DNA from: AC-69 sp046728055
GTDB taxonomy: Bacteria > Actinomycetota > UBA4738 > HRBIN12
DNA length: 12,004 bases
Direction of reading: 5' to 3'
NCBI GenBank assembly: GCA_046728055.1
Contig: JBKPDU010000101.1
Coordinates: 1-12,004 of the forward strand
Shown: in pieces, positions 1 to 6,343 of the stretch
How positions within the stretch are numbered: position 1 is the first letter of the stretch
How the letters are laid out: every line of letters starts with the position of its first letter
The notes under the pieces: generated by a model
The model's input: only the letters and a program-made list of their open reading frames with translations
Database searches by the model: none
Told to the model about the DNA's origin: nothing
Position numbers and translations under genes: made by a program

Positions 1-303
1 CATGGAGAGCATCGCGTAGAAGCTGGCCACCCCGTAGGCCTCGGCCGGCGGCACGGAGAGCCGCTGGCAGACGTAGTTCATGCCGCCTTCGGAGATCCAC
101 CCCACCCGGCCCTGGAGTGCGTGCAACGCCGGGAGCAGCAGGTGGCGCTGCTCCCGCGCGGCGCGGCCCGCGTAGCCGACGTGGCCTTCCAGCTCGATGG
201 TGCGATCGCCGCCATGCCAGCCGGAGGCCGGAGGGCCGAGGACCTCGTCGACGGCGCCGCGTTCCTCGCCGGTGGCGACCGCCTGCATCAGGTGGAGGTC
301 CAC
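1..303 (-). CDS. fdhB: NuoE-like N-terminus of NAD(P)-linked formate dehydrogenase subunit (partial, runs off left edge)
   Basis: Only the first 101 codons lie in the window. The frame is open from GTG at 303 to base 1. Reading leftward it contains GWISEGGMNYVCQRL (about residues 68-82) and AEAYGVASFYAML (88-99). These match the helical N-terminal half of the 24-kDa NuoE/HoxE thioredoxin-like family; the [2Fe-2S] cysteines would lie just beyond the edge. In soluble NAD-dependent formate dehydrogenases such a subunit, often fused to NuoF, carries electrons from the molybdenum subunit to NAD(P). The GTG start is favoured because AGGAGG at 308-313 lies 4 bases upstream; the next in-frame ATG (286-288) would be 19 bases from it. 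Only 10 bases separate it from the fdhA stop, so co-translation with fdhA is likely. The NuoE assignment is firm. The FDH role rests on position, and fusion to NuoF cannot be seen. Confidence 0.85.
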   Translation of the reverse strand, partial: MDLHLMQAVATGEERGAVDEVLGPPASGWHGGDRTIELEGHVGYAGRAAREQRHLLLPALHALQGRVGWISEGGMNYVCQRLSVPPAEAYGVASFYAMLSM

Positions 304-313
304 CCGACCTCCT

Positions 314-2248
314 TCACTCTCCCCCGCCCCCGACGGCCGCAGCCGGCTGCTCGATGCGGTCGATCCGGATCGCGCTGGCCTTGAACTCGGCAGTGCCCGA
401 CTTCGGGTCCCAGGCCTCGATGGTCAGCGCGTTCGTGTCCACGTCGTCCGGGAAGTGCAACGTCATGAAGGCCAAGCCGGGCCGGAGCGTGCGGTCGACG
501 TGCACGGGGGCCTCGACCTTCCCTCGCCGCGAGGAGACCAGCACGCGCTCGTCCTCGACGACACCCAACCGTTCCGCCTCTTCCGGTGAGACGCACACCG
601 CCTCCCTGCGTCGAAGCGGTGACGAGTACAGGCCCGATTGCACCCCGGTGTTGAACGAGTCCAGGCGCCTTCCCGTCGTCAGCCGGATGGGGAACTCCTC
701 GGACAGCTCGTCCACCGGGGGTTCGAACGGAACGACGCTGAACGGGGCCGCCGCCCCTCGCTTCTCGGGATCCTCCTCCCACAACCGCGCGTGAAGGAAC
801 TTCGAGCCCGGGTGGTCCTCGCTCGGACACGGCCACTGGATGCCGTTCAGTGCGTCCAACCGTTCATACGTCATGCCGCGGTGCATCGGCGACAGTGAGC
901 GCAACTCGTCCCAGGCCGCCCGGGGCGTGAGCGTCCCCCAGTCCCTGCCGAGCCGCCCTGCGATCTGGGCGATGATCCAGATGTCATCCATCGCCTGGCC
1001 GGGTGGATCGAGCGCCTTGCGCACCCGCTGGACCCGGCGCTCGCTGTTCGTCACGGTTCCCTCGGACTCGGCCCACGCCGCGGCGGCGGGCAGGACAACG
1101 TCGGCCATCTCCGCCGTCTGGGTGAGGAAGATGTCCTGCACGATCAAACAGTCGAGGCCGTGGAGCAGGTGCTTGGCCCGGTTCGCGTCGGCCTCCGAGG
1201 TAGCGGGATTCTCCCCGATCACGTAGAGCGCCGTGAGGTCGCCTCGCTCCATGGCCTCGAACATCAGGGTCAGGTGCCAGCCGTACTTCGGCGGGATCGT
1301 GCAGCCCCACACCTGCTCGAACGCCGACCGGGACTCCGGCATCGTCACGATGTCCTGGAAGCCGGGAAGCTTGTTGGGGATGGCTCCCATGTCGCCGCCC
1401 CCCTGAACGTTGTTCTGGCCCCTGAGCGGATTCAGGCCGGATCCGTACCGCCCAACGTGCCCGCACAGCAGACCGAGGTTGATCAGCGCGAGCACGTTGT
1501 CCACCGCGTTGTGATGCTCGGTGATCCCCAGCGTCCAGCAGATCTCGGCCCGGTCGGCGCGCGCGTACGCGTGCGCGAACTCCCCGATGACCTCGGCCGG
1601 GACGCCGGTCGCGCGCTGGCCCTCCTCGAGGGTCCACGGCTCGACGGAGGCCGCGTACTCATCGAACCCCGACGTTCCCAGCCGGATGAACGTCGGGTCG
1701 TGGAGCCCCGCGTGGATGATCTCGCGGGCCATGGTGTTCGACAGGGCGATGTCCGAGCCGACGTCGATGCCGAGCCACACGTCTGCCCACTCGGCCGACG
1801 TGGTCCGCCGCGGATCGACGACGTACAGCCTGGCCCCGTTCCGCACGCCCTTCAGGACGTGGTGAAAGAAGATCGGATGCGTCTCCCGCGCATTCGACCC
1901 CCACAGCACGATGAGATCGGTGTTCTCGATCTCCTCGTACGAACTGGTCCCGCCTCCTGCTCCGAACACCGTGGCCAGACCGACCACGCTGGGAGCGTGT
2001 CAGGTGCGGTTGCAGCTGTCGATGTTGTTGCTGCCCAAGACCTGACGCATGAACTTCTGCGCGACGAAGTTCATCTCGTTCGTTGCCTTGGAGCAGCTGA
2101 ACAGGCCGACCCCGTCGCCACCGTTCCGCTCCCGCGCCGCACGCAGGCCTGCCGCGGCCCGGTCCAGGGCCTCGTCCCAGGTCGCCGCGCGAAGCGCGCC
2201 GTTCTCGCGGACCAACGGCTCGGTCAGTCGGGCCCGGCCGTTCCCCAT
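314..2248 (-). CDS. fdhA: Selenocysteine-containing formate dehydrogenase catalytic subunit lacking the N-terminal [4Fe-4S] domain
   Basis: The product is 644 residues if the in-frame UGA at 2000-2002 (codon 83) is read as selenocysteine. The segments on both sides form one continuous FDH-H-like protein, with NNIDSCNRT, then U83, then HAPSVVGL. This is the family active-site signature (U140-H141 in E. coli FdhF). The second catalytic residue, Arg in NPLRGQNNVQG, is R276; the U-to-R distance of 193 is the same as in FdhF (140-333). The Molybdopterin domain spans about residues 8-490 and the C-terminal Molydop_binding domain about 525-635. The enzyme interconverts formate and CO2 at a Mo/W-bis-MGD centre. 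The start at ATG 2248 is well supported: AAGGAGG lies 8 bases upstream and an in-frame TAG sits 14 codons upstream. The protein opens at the ARLTEPLVR motif, so the usual N-terminal domain of about 55 residues with four Cys and a conserved Lys (K44 in FdhF) is absent. It lies 58 bases after fdhD and is followed closely by fdhB. Confidence 0.93.
1970..2002 (-). promoter_or_regulatory. Bacterial SECIS element with the UGA selenocysteine codon of fdhA
   Basis: In the mRNA sense, counting U of UGA as 1, bases 15-21 (CGUGGUC) pair with 27-33 (GGCCACG) in a continuous 7-bp stem that includes one U-G pair. The apical loop at 22-26 is GGUCU. The E. coli fdhF SECIS has the same loop sequence at the same distance, where G23 and U24 contact SelB (established knowledge). 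A U is also present at position 17, but here it can pair rather than bulge. The hairpin lies inside the coding sequence, as bacterial SECIS elements do. Decoding would require selA, selB, selC and selD elsewhere in the genome; none is in this window. Confidence 0.88.
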
Positions 2249-2256
2249 CGAGCTGG

Positions 2257-2263
2257 CCTCCTT
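2257..2263 (-). promoter_or_regulatory. Strong Shine-Dalgarno sequence that fixes the fdhA start
   Basis: On the minus strand AAGGAGG is followed by 8 bases and then ATG at 2248. It matters because it places translation initiation at the molybdopterin-domain boundary. An apparent N-terminal truncation is therefore the designed start and not an annotation error. The 58-base gap to the fdhD stop is too short to hold the missing Fe-S domain in any frame. Confidence 0.8.
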
Positions 2264-2306
2264 CCGTCCTTCCCGACGCAGTCGATTCTAGCCGGGGCCT
2301 CGGGCA

Positions 2307-3152
2307 TCAGGTCAGGGCGATCCGCTCCGGATGCGAGTAGACGTTGAACCTGCCATCGCGAACGAAGCCCACGACGGTCTGGCCCAGGCGCCCGGCCAGG
2401 TCGACCGAGAGCGAGGAGGGAGCCGAGACCGCCGCCACGACGGGGATCCCGGCGACGGCGGCCTTCTGCACGATCTCGAACGACGCCCGCCCCGAGACCA
2501 GGAGGATCCGCTCGGACAGCGGCAGGTCGCCGGCCAGGAACGCCTCCCCCACGATCTTGTCCACGGCGTTGTGGCGGCCCACGTCCTCCCGCAGCGACAA
2601 CAGCTTGCCGGTTGGAGCGAACAACCCCGCCGCGTGGAGTCCTCCGGTCTGCTCGAACACCTTCTGGGCCCGGCGAAGCTCGCCCGGCAGGCCCTCGATC
2701 ACCTCGCCCGACACCTCCGGTCCAGGACCGACCGCGGCGCATCCGACCTCCACGTGCTCGAGGCTCGCCTTCCCGCAGATCCCGCACGAGGAGTTCGCGT
2801 AGAAGTTTCGACTCAGCCTGTCCGGGTCGAACGGTCGGGCCAGGTTCACGGTGACGACGTTGTAGTGCTGCTCGTCATGGTCCAGGTCCTCGCAGTAGCT
2901 CACCTTTCGAAGGTCCTCGCGGGCTCGGATCAGGCCCTCGGTGAACATGAACCCCACGGCGAGGTCGAAGTCTGCGCCGGGGGTCCGCATGGTGACCGCG
3001 ACCGAAACGGCGTCCTGGCCGGGTCCTTGAGCCCGGATCTCCATGGGTTCTTCGGTGGCCAGGCGATCGGCCAGCTCGTGCGCCGCGCCGGCCCGAACGG
3101 CCAGCACCTTGGTCTGGGTGACGTTCCGACGCAGGGGAACGGGCGTGCCCAC
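2307..3152 (-). CDS. fdhD: FdhD, sulfurtransferase/accessory protein for formate dehydrogenase
   Basis: FdhD binds the bis-MGD cofactor and passes sulfur from an IscS-type desulfurase to it, which is needed for active formate dehydrogenase. With the GTG start at 3152 the product is 281 residues, the usual family size. The functional CxxC lies in SSCGICGKASL at C123 and C126, close to C121/C124 of E. coli FdhD. Other family features are VGFMFTEGLI, GGLHAAGLF, REDVGRHNAVDKI and VSGRASFEIVQKAA. The frame is open further upstream to an ATG at 3239, but that would cover the intergenic region shared with fhs and adds a low-complexity, Pro/Arg-rich stretch, so the shorter start is preferred. No Shine-Dalgarno is visible. 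A CATAAT hexamer ends 6 bases before the GTG, which would suit a leaderless transcript. It is the first gene of the fdhD-fdhA-fdhB run. Identity is certain; the start is not. Confidence 0.93.
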   Translation of the reverse strand: MGTPVPLRRNVTQTKVLAVRAGAAHELADRLATEEPMEIRAQGPGQDAVSVAVTMRTPGADFDLAVGFMFTEGLIRAREDLRKVSYCEDLDHDEQHYNVVTVNLARPFDPDRLSRNFYANSSCGICGKASLEHVEVGCAAVGPGPEVSGEVIEGLPGELRRAQKVFEQTGGLHAAGLFAPTGKLLSLREDVGRHNAVDKIVGEAFLAGDLPLSERILLVSGRASFEIVQKAAVAGIPVVAAVSAPSSLSVDLAGRLGQTVVGFVRDGRFNVYSHPERIALT

Positions 3153-3241
3153 CAGACCATTATGCGACCAGCCCGGTCGTGCCGGTGGCGGTATCCTCAC
3201 GTGGCGTTTTGAACCACCACTCAATGGAGGCCGACGCACCG
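3153..3241. promoter_or_regulatory. Divergent promoter region between fdhD and fhs
   Basis: These 89 bases separate the two divergent genes and must hold both promoters. On the minus strand CATAAT (3159-3164) resembles a -10 box and ends 6 bases before the proposed GTG of fdhD, so transcription could begin at or near the start codon. On the plus strand TATCCT (3192-3197) is a -10 candidate for fhs. No convincing -35 element was found for either, and no clear operator dyad. ATGGAGG at 3224-3230, 11 bases before ATG 3242, acts as the fhs ribosome binding site and favours that start over ATG 3224. Confidence 0.4.
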
Positions 3242-4912
3242 ATGAGGAGCGGGCTCGAGATCGCGCAAGGGGCGGTCCTTCGGCCCATCGCCGAGATCGC
3301 CGCGGCCGCGGGCATCGAGGAGGGCGAGCTCGAGCCGTTCGGCCGCTATCGGGCGAAGGTCTCCCTCTCGGCGATGGAGCGGCTGTCTGGGCGGCCCGAC
3401 GGGAAGCTCGTGGTGACCACGGCGATCACACCCACGAAGGCCGGCGAGGGCAAGACCACCACCTCCGTCTCGCTTACCCAAGGGCTGGGAAGGATCGGCC
3501 AGAAGGTCGTGCTCTGCCTCCGGGAGCCCTCGATGGGCCCGGTGTTCGGCATCAAGGGCGGCGGCACCGGCGGTGGGTACGCCCAGGTGGTGCCCATGGA
3601 GGACATCAACCTTCACTTCAACGGGGACTTCCACGCTGTCACGGCGGCCCACAACCTGCTGTGCGCCGCCCTCGATGCGTCGATCTACTTCGGGAATCCC
3701 CTCGGGATCGACCCGGGGACGATCACTTGGCCGAGGACCCTCGACGTGAACGATCGCGAGCTGCGCTACACGGTGGTCGGGCTCGGCGGCAAGGCGCACG
3801 GCGTCCCCCGCGAGAACTCCTTCGTCATCACGGCAGCGTCGGAGATCATGGCCGTGCTCGCGCTGGCAGCGGACCTTCAGGACCTGCGGGCTCGGCTCGG
3901 TCGCATCGTGGTTGGGGACACCGTTGAGGGAAAGCCGGTCACCGCCGAGGACCTGAAGGTGGCGGGGGCCATGGCGGTGGTGATGAAGGACGCGATCAAG
4001 CCCAACCTGGTGCAGACGCTGGAGGGGCAGCCGGTGCTGATCCACGCGGGGCCGTTCGGGAACGTGGCGCACGCCAACAACTCGATCGTCGAGGATCGGA
4101 TCGCCCTCAAGCTCGCGGACTACGTCGTCACCGAGGGCGGCTTCGCCAGCGACCTCGGGTTCCAGAAATTCGCCGACATCGTGTGCCAGTTCGGCGGCTT
4201 CGTCCCCAGCGCCGCGGTGCTGGTGGCCACCGTTCGGGCCCTGAAGTTCCACGGGGGCATGCCCTTCGAGGAGCTCGGTACCGAGGACCTGGATGCCCTT
4301 CGCCGCGGTTCGGAGAATCTGGCGGCCCACATCGACATCGTGAAGGCGTATGGGCTGCCGTGCGTGGTGGCGGTCAATCGGTTCCCCACCGACACCGACT
4401 CAGAGGTCGCCTTGGTCGACGCTCTGGCCACCCAGGTGGGCGCGGAACAGGTCGTGGTGAACGATGGCTTCGCCCGGGGGGGCGAAGGAGCGGTCGATCT
4501 GGCCCGGGCGGTGGTGGAGGCATGCGAGCGGCCGAGCGCCTTCTCCCAGCTCTCCCCGCCGAGTGCGTCGATCAAGGAGCAGGTCGAGGCCATCGCCACG
4601 CGACTGTACGGCGCCGACGGCGTGGACTACCTCCCACAGGCCGAGCGGGACATCGCGCGCATGGAGTCGCTGGGGTTCGGGCAGTACCCCGTGTGCATGG
4701 CCAAGACCCAGCTCTCCCTGTCGCACGATCCCACCGCCCTGAACCGGCCGAGGGGGTGGCGACTGCCGGTCCGAGGCGTGGTCCCCTCGGCCGGCGCGGG
4801 CTTCGTCGTGGTGCTGTGTGGTGACATGCAACGGATGCCGGGACTTGGAAGGACACCCGCCTTCATGAACATCGACATCGACCGGGACGGCAGAACCCTC
4901 GGGCTGTACTAG
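3242..4912 (+). CDS. fhs: Formate-tetrahydrofolate ligase (10-formyl-THF synthetase)
   Basis: This enzyme condenses formate, ATP and tetrahydrofolate to 10-formyl-THF, in the cytosol. The product is 556 residues, the normal full length for the bacterial monofunctional enzyme. The nucleotide-binding loop TPTKAGEGKTTT lies at about residues 63-74. The signature EPSMGPVFGIKGGGTGGG (95-112) and INLHFNGDFHA (122-132) follow. The N-terminus reads AQGAVLRPIAEIA and the C-terminus ends NIDIDRDGRTLGLY, both typical. The start at ATG 3242 is supported by GGAGG 11 bases upstream. It is divergent from the formate dehydrogenase genes, which suggests coordinated use of formate: either fixing CO2-derived formate into folate C1 units or, in reverse, releasing formate for oxidation. 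The stop overlaps the stop of the convergent zinc-ribbon ORF in one CTAG. Confidence 0.97.
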   Translation: MRSGLEIAQGAVLRPIAEIAAAAGIEEGELEPFGRYRAKVSLSAMERLSGRPDGKLVVTTAITPTKAGEGKTTTSVSLTQGLGRIGQKVVLCLREPSMGPVFGIKGGGTGGGYAQVVPMEDINLHFNGDFHAVTAAHNLLCAALDASIYFGNPLGIDPGTITWPRTLDVNDRELRYTVVGLGGKAHGVPRENSFVITAASEIMAVLALAADLQDLRARLGRIVVGDTVEGKPVTAEDLKVAGAMAVVMKDAIKPNLVQTLEGQPVLIHAGPFGNVAHANNSIVEDRIALKLADYVVTEGGFASDLGFQKFADIVCQFGGFVPSAAVLVATVRALKFHGGMPFEELGTEDLDALRRGSENLAAHIDIVKAYGLPCVVAVNRFPTDTDSEVALVDALATQVGAEQVVVNDGFARGGEGAVDLARAVVEACERPSAFSQLSPPSASIKEQVEAIATRLYGADGVDYLPQAERDIARMESLGFGQYPVCMAKTQLSLSHDPTALNRPRGWRLPVRGVVPSAGAGFVVVLCGDMQRMPGLGRTPAFMNIDIDRDGRTLGLY

Positions 4913-5100
4913 CCGACGAGCAGCGACCCCTCCTCCACCCGGATCCACGCGGCCCGGCTGACCACGTCGTTCCGATCGAAGTTCAGGATCTCACCCCGCG
5001 CGGGGGCGGCCTCCCAGAGCGCGCCGCACTCCGGGCAGGTCCACAAGCTATGCGCCGGTGGCTCGGTTTCCATGGGCGGCGCGCATGTGTGCAGCGGCAT
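4909..5100 (-). CDS. Small zinc-ribbon-like protein of unknown function (63 aa)
   Basis: The 63-residue ORF has an ATG start preceded by GGGAGG with 7 bases spacing, a good ribosome binding site. It contains HTC near the N-terminus (His4, Cys6) and a WTCPECGALW knuckle (Cys22, Cys25), so one metal site with CxxC plus an upstream Cys/His is possible. The C-terminal half is acidic/polar with NFDRNDVVSRAAWIRVEEG. No membrane segment or signal peptide is seen. It lies 91 bases after the GcvT-like gene on the same strand and meets fhs tail-to-tail. I do not recognise the family; short CPxCG proteins are common and mostly uncharacterised. Its RBS, sensible composition and exact fit between neighbours argue that it is real. 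Confidence 0.6.
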   Translation of the reverse strand: MPLHTCAPPMETEPPAHSLWTCPECGALWEAAPARGEILNFDRNDVVSRAAWIRVEEGSLLVG

Positions 5101-5120
5101 GACGGATCCTCCCGTCTCGA

Positions 5121-5138
5121 AATCACACGCCTGTGATT
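5121..5138. repeat. Perfect AT-rich dyad upstream of the zinc-ribbon ORF
   Basis: AATCACA and TGTGATT form 7-bp perfect arms around a 4-base centre (CGCC). The dyad is AT-rich in an otherwise GC-rich region and lies about 20 bases upstream of the start codon of the small zinc-ribbon gene, just ahead of its ribosome binding site. It could be a repressor operator or an mRNA hairpin. It is not a CRP site: the half-sites have the opposite orientation and spacing. No U-tract follows, so a terminator for the upstream GcvT-like gene is unlikely. Confidence 0.5.
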
Positions 5139-5191
5139 CGTCGAAGCCTATCGCACGGCAGAGCCGATGTGGGCGAAGAGCCCGGGCGAGT

Positions 5192-6304
5192 TCAGCTGCG
5201 AGGGCGGGACTTCTGGGTGTCGTACAGCGGGAGGACGTCGATGGTCGCCGGGACCGTTCCCTCCCCCACCGCGATGTCGACGGCGTTTCCCACCTTCGCC
5301 TGATCGGCTCGGAGTACGGCGATCCCGATCTTGCCGTACCGCGGGCTGTCCGTGGGGCTGGTCAGCGCGCCCACGTCCTCGCCTTCCTTGGTCACGGCCG
5401 CGCCGTACTCGGGCAACTCCGCAGCCTCGTACCGGAGGGTGACGAACCGGTTCGGTGGGTTCTTCGCCACGTCCCTGAGGGTGTCCCGTCCGAGCGGCTC
5501 CCCCGGCGCGTCGAGCTTGACGAGCGGGTCGAAGTTGAAATCGAAGGGGGAACGTTCGTGCGCCTCGTAGTCGTAGTCCGTGACGATGAGGCCGGCTTCG
5601 ATACGAAGGATCTCGATGGCGTCCGCGCCGAACGGCTTGATCCCCGCCCTGTTCACCACGACGTCCCACAGCTCCTCGGCGTTCGCCGTGTCCGTCAGGA
5701 ACAGCTCGTACCCGAGCTCGCCCCCGAAACCCGTGCGCGACAGGTACACGGGAACGCCACCCACTCGGACCGGCTGAGGGATGAACCGGAAGTACCGGAG
5801 GCCACTGATGTCCGTCTCGGTCAGCTCCTGGACGACGTCTCGGGACCGAGGTCCCAGGACGCCGAGGTGGGGCATCCGCGGCGCGATCCACTCGAACTCC
5901 ACCGCCAAACCCTTCAGCGCCTCCCGGAAATACTGGTCATGGTCCTTGCCGTTGGTCATGACCCAGGCGTGGTCATCCGCCAGCTTGAAGACCGTCCCGT
6001 CGTCGACCATCAGGCCGTCCTCGTCCAGGAACGCGCCGTACCGAACCTGCCCCACGTCGAGGCCGAGGACGTCGTTGGAGTGGACCCGGCGCGCCGCTTT
6101 CAGCGCGTCGGACCCTCGGAACTCCCACTTGTTCAGCGGCGAGACGTCCCACACCGCGACGTCATCGCGCACAGCGTCGTATTCCTCCCGCACGTTGCCG
6201 AAGTTCTCCGCCCACATCCACCCGCCGTCCGCGACATGCGTTCCGCCGGCGGCAACGATCACGTCGTGGAACGCGGTCTTCAGGGCTTCGTCGTCCTCGG
6301 GCAT
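5192..6304 (-). CDS. GcvT-like folate-dependent aminomethyltransferase/demethylase
   Basis: This 370-residue protein belongs to the GcvT/aminomethyltransferase fold, which moves one-carbon groups from a methylated or aminomethylated substrate to tetrahydrofolate. Visible family features are VWDVSPLNKWEFRG (51-64), DGLMVDDGTVFKL (96-108) with the Asp pair at the position of the catalytic Asp of T-protein, GELGYELF (195-202) with the folate-binding Glu, and a C-terminal barrel from about 280. The middle differs from true T-protein: VTDYDYEAHERSPFDFNFD (241-259) stands where GcvT has its more usual substrate-loop sequence. No gcvH or gcvP is nearby. A role as a demethylase for a small methylated amine, ether or sulfur compound is therefore as likely as glycine cleavage. 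ATG 6304 is supported by GGAGG 7 bases upstream. It follows the 5-formyl-THF cyclo-ligase gene by 39 bases, consistent with a shared folate role. Confidence 0.82.
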   Translation of the reverse strand: MPEDDEALKTAFHDVIVAAGGTHVADGGWMWAENFGNVREEYDAVRDDVAVWDVSPLNKWEFRGSDALKAARRVHSNDVLGLDVGQVRYGAFLDEDGLMVDDGTVFKLADDHAWVMTNGKDHDQYFREALKGLAVEFEWIAPRMPHLGVLGPRSRDVVQELTETDISGLRYFRFIPQPVRVGGVPVYLSRTGFGGELGYELFLTDTANAEELWDVVVNRAGIKPFGADAIEILRIEAGLIVTDYDYEAHERSPFDFNFDPLVKLDAPGEPLGRDTLRDVAKNPPNRFVTLRYEAAELPEYGAAVTKEGEDVGALTSPTDSPRYGKIGIAVLRADQAKVGNAVDIAVGEGTVPATIDVLPLYDTQKSRPRS

Positions 6305-6343
6305 CTGCTCGCCTCCGCTTCCCGGATGATCTGAGCTATCGAA

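Noticed and set aside
1557..1577. 21-base alternating purine-pyrimidine tract (Z-DNA-like) within fdhA
   Set aside because: It follows from codons for an Ala/His/Tyr/Arg stretch in GC-rich DNA. No repeat or regulatory context was seen.
2000..2002. UGA stop inside fdhA as a nonsense mutation making a pseudogene
   Set aside because: The UGA is exactly at the catalytic selenocysteine position, is followed by a SECIS-like stem-loop, and both flanking frames are intact and conserved.
2224..2309. Short ORF beginning at the fdhD stop (TGATG) and overlapping the fdhA start, considered as a frameshifted N-terminal Fe-S domain
   Set aside because: It encodes only 27 residues from that ATG with a single Cys and no CxxC pattern, and it runs past the fdhA RBS. 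It does not supply the missing domain.
117..2347. Long plus-strand ORFs opposite the fdh genes
   Set aside because: They are antisense shadows in GC-rich DNA with Arg/Pro/Ser-rich low-complexity products and no family features, while the minus strand encodes recognisable proteins throughout.
3221..4330. Minus-strand ORF of 369 codons opposite fhs
   Set aside because: It is an antisense shadow of a clear formate-tetrahydrofolate ligase. Its product is His/Arg-rich with no recognisable motif.
4468..4487. 8-bp dyad CTTCGCCC/GGGCGAAG within fhs
   Set aside because: The segment encodes the conserved ARGGEG region of the ligase. The arms are short and expected at this base composition.
5121..5138. 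CRP-type binding site
   Set aside because: The dyad is TCACA-N4-TGTGA, whereas CRP/FNR-type sites read TGTGA-N6-TCACA. Orientation and spacing do not match.
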